Part shown: piece by piece, positions 17,651-26,386 of the stretch
Numbering within the stretch: position 1 is the stretch's first letter
Layout: the number at the start of each line of letters is the position of its first letter
The notes under the pieces: model-generated
What the model was told of the DNA's origin: nothing
The model's database searches: none
Seen by the model: only the letters and a program-made list of their open reading frames with translations
Program-made: the position numbers and the translations under genes
Assembly (NCBI RefSeq): GCF_004330295.1
Contig: NZ_SJOJ01000033.1
Location: forward strand, 1-62,606
Direction of reading: 5' to 3'
Origin: Rahnella victoriana
Lineage (GTDB): Bacteria; Pseudomonadota; Gammaproteobacteria; Enterobacterales; Enterobacteriaceae
DNA length: 62,606 nucleotides

Positions 17651-19078
17651 TTACGAACTAGAACTTGAAGTTGTCATTGCATCGAACTGCTGCGTCAGAT
17701 AATCCGCGGTGCTGTTGAGCTTTTGTATAGCCACATCAAGTGCTGTGAACTGCGTTTTATAACGGGCAATAGTGGTGTTAATACTGTCGTTGACCTTGTT
17801 GTATTGCTCGGTCAGGCTTTTCAGTGTGGTATTAACGGCTGTTTTTGCTGTCGCAATGGTGCCGCTATCGGTATCGAGGAAAGTGACGTTGAGATTATTA
17901 ATTCCTGTGATAACCCCGGTTGTTTTACCATCACCCAACAGCATGGTTTTAACATCGCTGGTGCTATTACTCAGCGCTGTATCGAGTTTATCGCTGTCGA
18001 CTTCAAGATTACCCGTATCAGGATCCGTTGTGATCCCAATGCTTGCGAGTGAGCTAATTCCATTGGAATTAAATGCTGAGGTTACAGCAGTCTTAAGCTT
18101 TGACTGAATCGTGCGTAAGGCACTGTCACCTAACAGAGCGCCATTACTGGTGTCTTGTGTGTCGGTGTTACTGTCTACCGCGGTATATTTGGTAAGATTT
18201 GTGAAGGTGGTTTGCAATGCATTATACGCGGTCACAAATGCCTGGATCTTGGTGCTGGCATCGCTGGTGTCTTTCTTCACAGTCAGCGTCGCGGCGCTGT
18301 CAGTGGTTGCCAGCAGATTTAGCGTCACCCCTTCTGGAGCATCGGTCACTTCATTGCTCTGACGTTCAAGAGCAATGCCATTTACGCTGAGTTCAGCATT
18401 TTTCGCCTCAGCGTTCTGCGTCATGCCGCCTGTGTTGGTTGCAGAATCATAACCAATGAACGCGTTCAGCGTGTCATCGCCGGTGACGCTCAGGGTCATT
18501 TGCGAATCTGTTCCGGTATCGTCAGCAGACACGATCAGCTGATAGCTGCCGTCGGACACTTTTAAAATGCTGGCGGTTACACCGGCGTCTGCGCCATTAA
18601 TAGCATCGCGCATCCCGGCTAATGACGTCTGGGCATCGGTCAGAGAAATCGTGACCGGCTTGCCATCGCCCTGAGTGATGGAAAGGGTGCGAGTCCCTGA
18701 CGTCGATGTTTCGCCCAGCGCGCTACTGCTATCAGTCGCTGTTCCGGAAACCAAAACTTGCGCCTGCGCCAGTTGCGTAACGTTTACCGTATATTTGCCT
18801 GATGCCGCGCCAGCCGCCGTCGTTGCAGTAAATGCGGACGTGTTGCTGGAGGTTGCTGTTGTTGATGCGTAAACATCTGCGCTATTTAGGGCGGAAGTGG
18901 CGTCAGCAAATGTCTGCAGTGAACTTTGCAAAGTTCCATAAGCAGTCAGCTTCGCGCTGTAGCTGGTTTGCGCTGTAGTGATCGGGGTTAAACGCGCTTT
19001 TTCTGCGGTGGTCAGGTTATCCAGCAAGGTGGATAAATCTAAGCCTGAGCCGATACCTAATGAAGAGACAGTGGCCAT
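17651..19078 (-). CDS. fliD: FliD flagellar filament cap
   Basis: Pentameric cap protein that folds flagellin monomers at the filament tip. The product has 475 residues. The N-terminal domain MATVSSLGIGSGLDLSTLLD, followed by LTTAEKARLTPI, and the C-terminal YKTQFTALDVAIQKLNSTAD, then YLTQQFDAMTTSSSSS are the helical D0 parts. The middle is Ser/Thr/Asp-rich and beta-structured. It is transcribed from its own sigma-28 promoter opposite fliC. Confidence 0.97.
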   Translation of the reverse strand: MATVSSLGIGSGLDLSTLLDNLTTAEKARLTPITTAQTSYSAKLTAYGTLQSSLQTFADATSALNSADVYASTTATSSNTSAFTATTAAGAASGKYTVNVTQLAQAQVLVSGTATDSSSALGETSTSGTRTLSITQGDGKPVTISLTDAQTSLAGMRDAINGADAGVTASILKVSDGSYQLIVSADDTGTDSQMTLSVTGDDTLNAFIGYDSATNTGGMTQNAEAKNAELSVNGIALERQSNEVTDAPEGVTLNLLATTDSAATLTVKKDTSDASTKIQAFVTAYNALQTTFTNLTKYTAVDSNTDTQDTSNGALLGDSALRTIQSKLKTAVTSAFNSNGISSLASIGITTDPDTGNLEVDSDKLDTALSNSTSDVKTMLLGDGKTTGVITGINNLNVTFLDTDSGTIATAKTAVNTTLKSLTEQYNKVNDSINTTIARYKTQFTALDVAIQKLNSTADYLTQQFDAMTTSSSSS

Positions 19079-19115
19079 ATGTATCCTTTACAAGTTGTAT
19101 AAGAGTCTTTAAGCC

Positions 19116-19142
19116 CTATCGGCACGACGGAGAAAAAGTTTA
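19116..19142 (-). promoter_or_regulatory. Sigma-28 (FliA) promoter of fliDST
   Basis: On the minus strand TAAA (19142-19139), a 15-base spacer and GCCGATAG (19123-19116) match the sigma-28 consensus TAAA-N15-GCCGATAA at all but the last base. It lies about 40 bases before the fliD start. Confidence 0.9.
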
Positions 19143-19234
19143 ATAGATCGCAACAAAAAGTAATGGGCTGAATAGGCGGTATAAGGAAGGGTAATTCTCA
19201 AAGTAAGAAATCGATCTTTTTTGAGAAATAATTC

Positions 19235-19261
19235 TAAAGGTTGCGGGTGTAGCGCCGATAC
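19235..19261 (+). promoter_or_regulatory. Sigma-28 (FliA) promoter of fliC
   Basis: TAAA (19235-19238), a spacer of exactly 15 bases and GCCGATAC (19254-19261) match the sigma-28 consensus except for the final base. It lies about 70 bases before the fliC ATG. Confidence 0.92.
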
Positions 19262-19331
19262 AAGTTTGGACGGTGATGAACGCCGTGGGCAATAAGCCCG
19301 AACCCTTAACCAGATTTGAAGGAATACACTC

Positions 19332-20834
19332 ATGGCTCAAGTTATCAATACCAACACGCTGTCTCTGATGACTCAGAACAACCTGAACAAATCCCAGTCC
19401 GCACTGAGCACCGCTATCGAGCGTCTGTCCTCCGGTCTGCGTATCAACAGCGCAAAAGATGACGCTGCTGGTCAGGCGATTGCTAACCGCTTCACTTCAA
19501 ACATCAATGGTCTGACTCAGGCTTCACGTAACGCCAACGACGGTATCTCCGTTGCGCAGACCACTGAAGGTTCACTGAGCGAAATCAACAACAACTTACA
19601 GCGTGTTCGTGAGCTGTCTGTTCAGGCTGCTAACGGCACCAACTCTGATTCCGACCTGAAATCAATCCAGGACGAAATCACCTCCCGTCTGTCTGAAATC
19701 GACCGTGTATCGGGTCAGACTCAGTTCAACGGCGTGAAAGTACTGGCTTCCAACCAGACTATGTCTATCCAGGTTGGCGCAAACGACGGCCAGACTATCG
19801 ATATCGACCTGCAGAAAATTGACTCATCAACTTTAGGCCTGAGCGGCTTCAGCGTCCAAAGTCCAACCACTTTGACTACCGGTACAGCTATTACTACATT
19901 GGGTACCGCTGGCTCTACAGTGGCAATTAATGATGCTGCAATTGCCACGAGTGTTGCTGCTTTTGCAACCACTGGCACCAATTCTTACACCTTGTCTAAA
20001 GACGACGCTGGGAATGTTTTTGCCACAGTAACGGGTACTACCTCAGATGATGGTGTTTATTCAGTAGCCCTAGCCGCAAACGCCACGGCAGGTACAGCTC
20101 GTGTTGCAACACTTGGAACAATTGGTGCGACTCCAGGTGCAGGTAATACAACGATTACCGCTGCTACTGCAGCAGTTGAAGACAGCACAGCTCCTGCTAC
20201 TGGTGCTACCGTTTCTATCGGTACAGACACTAACACCGCTTCTATTACCGGGGCGGCACTTTACAAACTTCAGGACGCAGACGGTAAAGATACCGGCGTT
20301 TATGCTCTGAAAGGTACCGATGGTAAGTTGTATGCAGCAAATGTAGACGCAACTACTGGTGACGTATCTGTTAAAACCGCAACTTATAAAGATTCTACTG
20401 GCACTTCTCAGACTGCTAAAGTTGAATTAGGTGGTTTAGACGGTAAAACTGAAGTTGTTACTGTTGGTACTGGTTCGGATGCAAAAGTGTATAAAAGCGC
20501 AGATTTGTCAGGTGCTGATTTGTCTAAAGACACTCTGACAGCTGTTCCAACGGCAAAGACTACTGATCCGCTGGAAGCTATCGACGCAGCAATCAGCAAG
20601 GTTGATGATTTCCGTTCTTCACTGGGTGCGATTCAGAACCGTTTCGATTCTGCTATCACTAACCTGGCGAACACCACCACCAACCTGCAGTCTGCACAGA
20701 GCCGTATTCAGGATGCTGACTACGCAACTGAAGTTTCTGCCATGTCTAAAGCACAGATCCTGCAGCAGGCGGGTACTTCTGTACTCTCCAAAGCAAACCA
20801 GGTTCCTCAGTCTGTTCTGTCCCTGCTGCAATAA
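19332..20834 (+). CDS. fliC: Flagellin FliC
   Basis: Filament subunit, 500 residues. The conserved D0/D1 N-terminus ([20 protein letters not shown], the [20 protein letters not shown] block and [17 protein letters not shown], the TLR5-recognised region) and C-terminus ([20 protein letters not shown], then [17 protein letters not shown]) are intact. The centre, about residues 180-410, is a variable surface domain of Thr/Ala/Val/Gly repeats. Its codons are visibly more AT-rich than the two ends (many GGT, GCT, ACT, TTA), as expected for the antigenically variable part. Ribosome binding site GAAGGAA. A strong terminator follows. Confidence 0.98.
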   Translation: MAQVINTNTLSLMTQNNLNKSQSALSTAIERLSSGLRINSAKDDAAGQAIANRFTSNINGLTQASRNANDGISVAQTTEGSLSEINNNLQRVRELSVQAANGTNSDSDLKSIQDEITSRLSEIDRVSGQTQFNGVKVLASNQTMSIQVGANDGQTIDIDLQKIDSSTLGLSGFSVQSPTTLTTGTAITTLGTAGSTVAINDAAIATSVAAFATTGTNSYTLSKDDAGNVFATVTGTTSDDGVYSVALAANATAGTARVATLGTIGATPGAGNTTITAATAAVEDSTAPATGATVSIGTDTNTASITGAALYKLQDADGKDTGVYALKGTDGKLYAANVDATTGDVSVKTATYKDSTGTSQTAKVELGGLDGKTEVVTVGTGSDAKVYKSADLSGADLSKDTLTAVPTAKTTDPLEAIDAAISKVDDFRSSLGAIQNRFDSAITNLANTTTNLQSAQSRIQDADYATEVSAMSKAQILQQAGTSVLSKANQVPQSVLSLLQ

Positions 20835-20876
20835 TTGTCTTTGCCGACAATATAAGCAATCAGGTTACATACAGCT

Positions 20877-20904
20877 CAAACCCCGCTCCGGCGGGGTTTT
20901 TTTT
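20877..20904 (+). terminator. Intrinsic terminator of fliC
   Basis: CCCCGC-TCCG-GCGGGG (20881-20896) forms a compact hairpin followed by eight T, about 45 bases after the fliC stop. Confidence 0.92.
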
Positions 20905-21141
20905 AACCAAAATTTACCTTTCTCTGCAATTAATGAAACGCATTCGCTGGTATAATTTAGGATAATCTTTATGTTGTGATGGTTTTTTGTGCAATCGTTT
21001 TCGCGTTGTCCGCAGGTGTCCCGGAACAGAATGTGCGAGACATAATCAAAATAACCGCGCTTTTCTGGCCTTATTCAGCCGATTGAACAGGGCTTAACGC
21101 TGGCAAAATGATACTGACCCTCAATTTGCCAGGTTACGACA
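20905..21141 (+). promoter_or_regulatory. fliAZ upstream region
   Basis: About 240 bases between the fliC terminator and fliA. GCCGATTG at 21078-21085 looks like a sigma-28 -10 element, but the expected -35 position (21059-21062) reads GCTT rather than TAAA, so this would be a weak promoter at best. A FlhDC class 2 promoter is expected here by analogy with E. coli. The fliA start is GTG and has only a poor ribosome binding site. Confidence 0.4.
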
Positions 21142-21864
21142 GTGAGCGATCTGTATACCGCCGACGGCGTGATAGACAAAAATTCTTTGTGGCAGCGCTA
21201 TGTTCCGCTCGTGCGCCATGAAGCCCTGCGTTTGCAGGTGCGGCTTCCCGCCAGCGTAGAGCTTGATGATCTACTGCAAGCGGGCGGGATCGGCCTGTTA
21301 AATGCGGTTGAGCGTTTTGATGCGATGCAGGGGACGGCGTTTACGACCTATGCCGTTCAGCGCATTCGTGGCGCAATGCTCGATGAGTTGCGTAGCCGCG
21401 ACTGGGTGCCGCGCAGCGTCAGACGCAATGCGCGTGAAGTGTCCCAGGCGATGCATAACGCAGAACAGAAATTAGGGCGACCGCCGAGTGAAGGAGAGGT
21501 GGCGCAGGCGCTGGATATTCCCATCGAGGAATACCGGCAGATATTAATGGATACGAACAGCAGCCAGTTGTTTTCTTATGACGAATGGCGCGAAGAGCAC
21601 GGCGATACTGCCGAGGCATTGATGGAAGGGCACGAAGAGGCCAACCCGTTACATCATCTGTTGGAGGGCAATCTGCGCCACCGGGTGATGGAAGCTATCG
21701 ATGCGTTACCAGAACGGGAAAAGATGGTACTTACGCTTTACTACCAGGAAGAGTTGAATTTAAAAGAGATCGGGGCGGTGCTGGATGTCGGGGAATCCCG
21801 GGTAAGCCAGCTCCACAGTCAGGCGATTAAGCGTTTGCGAACACGCCTGGCAAACGACCACTGA
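21142..21864 (+). CDS. fliA: Sigma-28 factor FliA
   Basis: Alternative sigma factor for late flagellar genes, held off by FlgM until the hook is complete. The product has 240 residues from GTG. Region 2 is clear (LPASVELDDLLQAGGIGLLN, FTTYAVQRIRGAMLDELRSR, then DWVPRSVRR). Region 3 follows (AEQKLGRPPSEGEVAQAL), then the region 4 helix-turn-helix (LKEIGAVLDVGESRVSQLHS). Its two likely targets in the window, the fliC and fliD promoters, both fit its consensus. fliZ follows after 54 bases. Confidence 0.97.
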   Translation: MSDLYTADGVIDKNSLWQRYVPLVRHEALRLQVRLPASVELDDLLQAGGIGLLNAVERFDAMQGTAFTTYAVQRIRGAMLDELRSRDWVPRSVRRNAREVSQAMHNAEQKLGRPPSEGEVAQALDIPIEEYRQILMDTNSSQLFSYDEWREEHGDTAEALMEGHEEANPLHHLLEGNLRHRVMEAIDALPEREKMVLTLYYQEELNLKEIGAVLDVGESRVSQLHSQAIKRLRTRLANDH

Positions 21865-21918
21865 TCCGCTTTTTCCTGGCCGGTTATACATTTTATATCC
21901 CTTATCAGGAATAAATTT

Positions 21919-22425
21919 ATGCCAGCGGGAATCAAAACAAGGCCTTTAAGCCGTTATCTTAAAGATTTTAAACACAGTCAGACTCATTGCTCACAGTGTG
22001 CGAAAGAACTCGACAGGATGGCACTGGTGTTTCGCGGGCAAATCATCAATAAAGAGGCCATCGCCAAGATGGATCAGCCTATTGATGATGACGTGTGGCA
22101 CAACCTGTCGCAGGAACTGACCGCACTGTGTCGTTTTTGCAGTGAGATAAGCTGTAACAGCCATTCGTCATATTTTGACATCATGGCGTTTAAGCAATAC
22201 CTGTTTGAGCAGACGGAAATGAATCACAGCACGGTGCGCGAGTACGTTGTCCGCCTCCGCCGTCTGGATGAAATTCTCTCTGCCAATAACTATCCTCTGG
22301 ATAAGCTTTCCGGGGACAGTATCCACCAGCGGATCATCAGTGATTTGCCGGTGGCGGGCCACGACAACTACCGTATTGCCTTGCGCAAATACGATCAGTA
22401 TCTGGCCTGGCAGAAATCCGCGTAA
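21919..22425 (+). CDS. fliZ: FliZ regulator
   Basis: DNA-binding regulator that stabilises FlhDC-dependent expression and represses many RpoS promoters in enteric bacteria. The 168-residue product resembles the N-terminal SAM-like domain of tyrosine recombinases, as FliZ does: RPLSRYLKDFKHSQTHCSQC, the cysteine-rich CRFCSEISCNSHSSYFDIMA, and VREYVVRLRRLDEILSANNY. It is slightly shorter than E. coli FliZ. Ribosome binding site TCAGGAA. A terminator follows, so the fliAZ unit ends before dcyD. Confidence 0.93.
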   Translation: MPAGIKTRPLSRYLKDFKHSQTHCSQCAKELDRMALVFRGQIINKEAIAKMDQPIDDDVWHNLSQELTALCRFCSEISCNSHSSYFDIMAFKQYLFEQTEMNHSTVREYVVRLRRLDEILSANNYPLDKLSGDSIHQRIISDLPVAGHDNYRIALRKYDQYLAWQKSA

Positions 22426-22460
22426 GCGGCGCTCTTACAGACTGACACACAAAACGCAAA

Positions 22461-22487
22461 CAGGCTCCTCCGGGGGCCTGTTTTTTG
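22461..22487 (+). terminator. Intrinsic terminator of fliAZ
   Basis: CAGGCTCC and GGGGCCTG pair around TCCG (22461-22480), followed by TTTTTTG. Confidence 0.9.
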
Positions 22488-22612
22488 TCTTGAATCTCTC
22501 CGCAGTTTCTATAAATTCTTTATATACTTACTTAATAACCCGTCTCTGAAATTATACCTACTTTAACGATAACGACTTCGTACGGCCCTGTGCTGTGCGT
22601 CAGGGGAACATT

Positions 22613-23623
22613 GTGCCTGCTAAAATTTCTTTGCTTAAAACCCGGCTGGAAGCCTTTGATCGTCTCGATTTATTAGGCAGCGCCACGCCATTAGAAAAAC
22701 TGCACCGTCTTTCGGAAACCGTCGGACGGGATATCTACATCAAACGCGATGACATCACGCCGCTGGCGATGGGCGGCAATAAGCTGCGCAAACTGGAATA
22801 TCTCGCCGCTGCCGCGCTGGCAGAAGGGGCCGATACGCTGGTGACGGCGGGCGCTATCCAGTCAAACCATGTTCGCCAGACCGCTGCCGTGGCGGCCAAA
22901 CTGGGCCTGAAATGTGTGGCGCTGCTGGAAAACCCGATCGGCACCACCGAGGCTAATTACCTGACCAACGGTAACCGCCTGCTGCTGGATTTATTTAATG
23001 TGGAAGTGGTGATGTGCGATGCCCTTCATGATCCGATGGCGCAGCTGGCAGAGCAGGCCGAACGTCTGGAAGCACAGGGTTTCCGTCCGTACGTGGTGCC
23101 GGTGGGCGGCTCCAATGCCCTGGGCGCACTGGGTTACGTGCAGTGCGCGCTGGAAATTGCCGAGCAATCTTCCGCCAGTTTTGTCGATTTCAGCGCCGTG
23201 GTGGTGGCATCGGGCAGTGCCGGTACTCACGCCGGTCTTGCGGTCGCCTTACGTCACTTAATGCCGGACACGCAACTGATCGGCGTGACAGTGTCACGCA
23301 GCGCAGGCGATCAGCGTCCGAAAGTGGAGGCCATTGCGAAAGAAGTGGCCAGCGCACTCCAGCTCGATGAGAAAGTGCCGCCGGTGATTTTATGGGATGA
23401 CTATTTTGCGCCGCGCTACGGTGAACCGAATGACGCGGGCATGGCGGCGGTGAAACTGCTGGCGGAACAGGAAGCGATGTTGCTGGATCCGGTGTACACC
23501 GGCAAGGCGATGGCGGGGTTGCTGGATGGCATCGAACGCGGATTATTCCCGGATGAAGGCCCGATCCTGTTCATTCATACCGGCGGTGCCCCGGCACTGT
23601 TTGCGTATCATCCGCACGTTTAA
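22613..23623 (+). CDS. dcyD: D-cysteine desulfhydrase
   Basis: PLP enzyme that converts D-cysteine to pyruvate, sulfide and ammonia; ACC deaminase superfamily. The GTG at 22613 (AGGGG six bases upstream) gives 336 residues; another GTG six codons earlier is less well placed. Conserved parts are [20 protein letters not shown], which carries the PLP lysine, [51 protein letters not shown] and [19 protein letters not shown]. It heads the cystine import genes tcyJ, tcyL and tcyN, as in E. coli. Confidence 0.96.
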   Translation: MPAKISLLKTRLEAFDRLDLLGSATPLEKLHRLSETVGRDIYIKRDDITPLAMGGNKLRKLEYLAAAALAEGADTLVTAGAIQSNHVRQTAAVAAKLGLKCVALLENPIGTTEANYLTNGNRLLLDLFNVEVVMCDALHDPMAQLAEQAERLEAQGFRPYVVPVGGSNALGALGYVQCALEIAEQSSASFVDFSAVVVASGSAGTHAGLAVALRHLMPDTQLIGVTVSRSAGDQRPKVEAIAKEVASALQLDEKVPPVILWDDYFAPRYGEPNDAGMAAVKLLAEQEAMLLDPVYTGKAMAGLLDGIERGLFPDEGPILFIHTGGAPALFAYHPHV

Positions 23624-23758
23624 TGGCTCACACTATGCTTATGCTTTTTTGAGCTAAGATTATAGAATTATATTCCTGATAACTGGCGCGGCGGGTGCTA
23701 CTGTGCGCAAATTCGTAGGGGATATAACGTTCTATAACTAACAATAACTGAGGTGAAT

Positions 23759-24559
23759 ATGGGTTTTTCTACACTGCGTCGTCGTTTACTTCTGGGTGCT
23801 GTTGCGGTCACGCTGACGGCAGGCATGGTCAGCAATACGTTTGCTGATGAAGGGTTACTGAAAAAAGTTAAAGATCGCGGCACGCTGATCGTCGGGCTGG
23901 AAGGGACGTATCCTCCGTTCAGTTTCCAGGGTGAAGACGGCAAGCTGACCGGTTTCGAAGTGGAATTCGCTGATGCGCTGGCGCAGCACATGGGCGTGAA
24001 AGCGAAACTGCAACCGACCAAATGGGACGGCATGCTGGCGTCGCTGGAATCCAAACGCATTGATGTGGTGATCAATCAGGTGACCATCTCCCCTGAGCGT
24101 GCGAAAAAATACGATTTCTCCACCCCGTACACCGTTTCCGGTATTCAGGCGCTGACCAAAAAAGGTCAGGAAGGCACCATCACCAAACCTGAAGATCTGA
24201 AAGGCAAAAAAGTCGGTGTGGGTCTGGGCAGTAACTACGAGCAATGGCTGCGTGAAAACGTGCAGGGCGTCGACATCCGTACTTATGATGATGACCCGAC
24301 TAAATATCAGGATCTGCGCGTAGGCCGTATCAACGCGATTCTGGTTGACCGTCTGGCGGCGCTGGATCTGGTGAAGAAAACCGGTGATACCTTAGCCGTG
24401 GCGGGTGCACCGTTCTCCCGTCTGGAATCTGGCGTGGCAATTCGTAAAGACAACCCGGAACTGCTGGCCGCGATCAACAAAGCGATTGCTGAAATGCAGA
24501 AAGATGGCTCGCTCGCCAAAATCTCTGAAAAGTGGTTTGGTGCTGACGTCACAAAATAA
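23759..24559 (+). CDS. tcyJ: Cystine ABC transporter periplasmic binding protein (FliY)
   Basis: Periplasmic cystine-binding protein, 266 residues from MGFSTLRRRLLLGAVAVTL, with a signal peptide ending near SNTFA-DEG. Family 3 solute-binding motifs are present: LIVGLEGTYPPFSFQGEDGK, LTGFEVEFADALAQHMGVKA, WDGMLASLESKRIDVVINQV and KYDFSTPYTVSGIQ. The start follows GAGGTGAAT. The stretch before the gene (GGATATAACGTTCTATAAC) is AT-rich and promoter-like; CysB-type control is known in E. coli but not proven here. An ERIC-like repeat separates it from tcyL. Confidence 0.96.
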   Translation: MGFSTLRRRLLLGAVAVTLTAGMVSNTFADEGLLKKVKDRGTLIVGLEGTYPPFSFQGEDGKLTGFEVEFADALAQHMGVKAKLQPTKWDGMLASLESKRIDVVINQVTISPERAKKYDFSTPYTVSGIQALTKKGQEGTITKPEDLKGKKVGVGLGSNYEQWLRENVQGVDIRTYDDDPTKYQDLRVGRINAILVDRLAALDLVKKTGDTLAVAGAPFSRLESGVAIRKDNPELLAAINKAIAEMQKDGSLAKISEKWFGADVTK

Positions 24560-24573
24560 TGCTCGTCATAACT

Positions 24574-24668
24574 GAACTTGCCCCGGCGTTAGCTGCGCTT
24601 GCTCGCCCGAATCACTTACCTGTGTAAGCTCATCGGGACTCGCGCACTTGCTGCCTTGATGCAAGTTC
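24574..24668. repeat. ERIC-like intergenic repeat, copy A
   Basis: The core CCCGAATCACTTAC (24605-24618) and GTAAGCTCATCGGG (24624-24637) form an imperfect hairpin, and GAACTTGC (24574-24581) and GCAAGTTC (24661-24668) form outer inverted ends. The reverse complement shows GATGAGCTTACACAGGTAAG, close to the ERIC core (GAGCTTACATAAGTAAGTGA). It lies between tcyJ and tcyL. Confidence 0.8.
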
Positions 24669-24724
24669 ATTTATTTAGAGCATATGTGAATATCTTAAAG
24701 ATCCAGAAAATCTAAAGGTCTTAG

Positions 24725-25393
24725 ATGCAAGAAAGTATTCAACTGGTGCTGGATTCAGCACCATTTTTATTGAAAGGGACACTGTTTACGCTCCAGCTCA
24801 GTCTGGGCGGGATGGTGTTCGGTCTGATCCTGGGCTTTGTGCTGGCGCTGATGCGCCTTTCGCATTTCTGGCCGCTGTCATGGATATCGCGTTTTTACGT
24901 CTCCGTTTTCCGTGGCACGCCGCTGATTGCTCAGCTGTTTATGATCTACTACGGTTTGCCACAGTTTGGCATCGAGCTGGATCCTATCCCCGCAGCGATG
25001 ATTGGTCTTTCGCTGAACACCGCGGCCTACACCTCTGAAACCCTGCGTGCGGCGATTTCGTCCATCGAAAAAGGGCAGTGGGAAGCCGCCGCCAGTATCG
25101 GCATGAACCCGTGGCAGACCCTGCGTCGCGTGATTTTACCGCAGGCAGCCCGCACCGCGCTGCCTCCGCTGGGTAACAGTTTCATCGGGCTGGTGAAAGA
25201 TACCTCGCTGGCGGCCACCATTCAGGTGCCGGAACTGTTCCGTCAGGCACAGCTTGTGACATCGCGTACGCTGGAAGTGTTCACCATGTATCTCGCGGCC
25301 TCTATTATCTACTGGGTGCTGGCGACCGTTTTATCCTTCCTGCAAAACCGTCTGGAAGACCGCGTTAACCGTCAGGATCAGGAGCCTTCATGA
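24725..25393 (+). CDS. tcyL: Cystine ABC transporter permease
   Basis: Inner-membrane permease of the cystine importer, 222 residues, with about five hydrophobic segments. It carries the amino-acid permease EAA motif: SIEKGQWEAAASIGMNPWQT, then LRRVILPQAARTALPPLGNS. Other matches to E. coli TcyL include VFRGTPLIAQLFMIYYGLPQ and DTSLAATIQVPELFRQAQLV. Ribosome binding site AAAGG. It overlaps tcyN by four bases. Confidence 0.97.
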   Translation: MQESIQLVLDSAPFLLKGTLFTLQLSLGGMVFGLILGFVLALMRLSHFWPLSWISRFYVSVFRGTPLIAQLFMIYYGLPQFGIELDPIPAAMIGLSLNTAAYTSETLRAAISSIEKGQWEAAASIGMNPWQTLRRVILPQAARTALPPLGNSFIGLVKDTSLAATIQVPELFRQAQLVTSRTLEVFTMYLAASIIYWVLATVLSFLQNRLEDRVNRQDQEPS

Positions 25394-26142
25394 GTACCAT
25401 TGACGTTAAGCAACTGACAAAAAAATTCCACGGACAGACGGTGCTGCACGGTATAGATTTGCAGGTCAATTCCGGCGAAGTGGTGGCGATCATTGGGCCG
25501 AGCGGCTCGGGTAAAACCACCTTACTGCGCAGCATCAACCTGCTGGAAGAGCCGGACGGCGGCACCATCAAAGTCGGCAACATCGAAATTGACGCCAGCA
25601 AACCGATCAGCAAGCAGAAGAACAACGTCCGCGAACTGCGCAAGCAGGTGGGTTTCGTTTTCCAGAACTTCAACCTGTTCCCGCACCGTTCCGTGCTGGA
25701 AAATATCATTGAAGGACCGGTGATTGTGAAGGGCGAACCGAAAGAAAAGGCCATCGCCACGGCGCGTCAGTTACTGGAAAAGGTCGGATTAAATGGCAAG
25801 GAAAATGCCTATCCGCGCCGTCTTTCCGGCGGTCAGCAACAGCGTGTCGCCATCGCCCGCGCACTGGCAATGAACCCTGAAGTGATTTTGTTTGATGAAC
25901 CTACGTCCGCGCTGGATCCCGAACTGGTCGGCGAAGTGCTCAACACTATCCGCGCACTGGCACTTGAGCACCGCACGATGGTGATTGTGACCCACGAAAT
26001 GAGTTTCGCCCGTGACGTGGCAGATCGCGCGATCTTTATGGATCAGGGCAAAATTGTCGAGCAGGGACCGGCGAAAGAGCTGTTTTCAAATCCGCAACAT
26101 GCGAGGACGAAACAGTTTCTGGAGAAGTTTTTAGCGCATTGA
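25390..26142 (+). CDS. tcyN: Cystine ABC transporter ATPase
   Basis: ATPase of the TcyJLN cystine/diaminopimelate importer, 250 residues. Walker A GPSGSGKTT, Q-loop VGFVFQNFNLFPHRS, signature LSGGQQQRVAIARALAMNPE, Walker B VILFDEPTSALD and the H-loop VIVTHEMSFARDVADR are all intact. Its ATG overlaps the tcyL stop (ATGA). The convergent putA gene follows, across a 129-bp repeat. Confidence 0.97.
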   Translation: MSTIDVKQLTKKFHGQTVLHGIDLQVNSGEVVAIIGPSGSGKTTLLRSINLLEEPDGGTIKVGNIEIDASKPISKQKNNVRELRKQVGFVFQNFNLFPHRSVLENIIEGPVIVKGEPKEKAIATARQLLEKVGLNGKENAYPRRLSGGQQQRVAIARALAMNPEVILFDEPTSALDPELVGEVLNTIRALALEHRTMVIVTHEMSFARDVADRAIFMDQGKIVEQGPAKELFSNPQHARTKQFLEKFLAH

Positions 26143-26195
26143 TTTCTGTCCCTTTCTGCGAAGGGAAACAAAAAAATCTGCAAGCGATCCGGTCT

Positions 26196-26324
26196 GCTCC
26201 CTCCCCTGCGAAGGGGAGGGTTGGGGTGGGGTATTAATGCAAAATCAATAAGTTGAAGTATGCTTTGACCGGGTGTTAGCCCTTAAAACCCCCTCCCAAC
26301 CTCCCCCTTCGCAGGGGGAGGAGC
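26196..26324. repeat. 129-bp GC-rich palindromic element, full copy 1
   Basis: The left end GCTCCCTCCCCTGCGAAGGG and the right end (read in reverse, GCTCCTCCCCCTGCGAAGGG) are near-perfect terminal inverted repeats of about 40 bases. Each end itself contains a small palindrome around TGCGAA/TTCGCA. The inner spacer is AT-rich. The length is exactly the same as the copy at 34642. A half copy lies at 26355-26377. It carries no coding capacity and sits between the convergent tcyN and putA genes. Confidence 0.85.
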
Positions 26325-26354
26325 AAAAAGCAAAACCTAAGAATGCCACGGACA

Positions 26355-26377
26355 GTTCCCTTTCGCAGGGGTGGAGC
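26355..26377. repeat. Half copy of the GC-rich palindromic element
   Basis: GTTCCCTTTCGCAGGGGTGGAGC resembles the right end of the 129-bp element (TTCGCAGGGG...GGAGC) and lies just before the putA stop codon. Confidence 0.55.
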
Positions 26378-26386
26378 AAAGCACCT

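Noticed and set aside
21059-21085. Sigma-28 promoter for fliA
   Set aside because: GCCGATTG fits the -10 but the -35 position reads GCTT, so the match is too weak to call.
26143-26386. CRISPR-like array, from the repeated GC-rich units
   Set aside because: The repeats are inverted, unequal and only two or three at a site, with no regular spacers and no cas genes.
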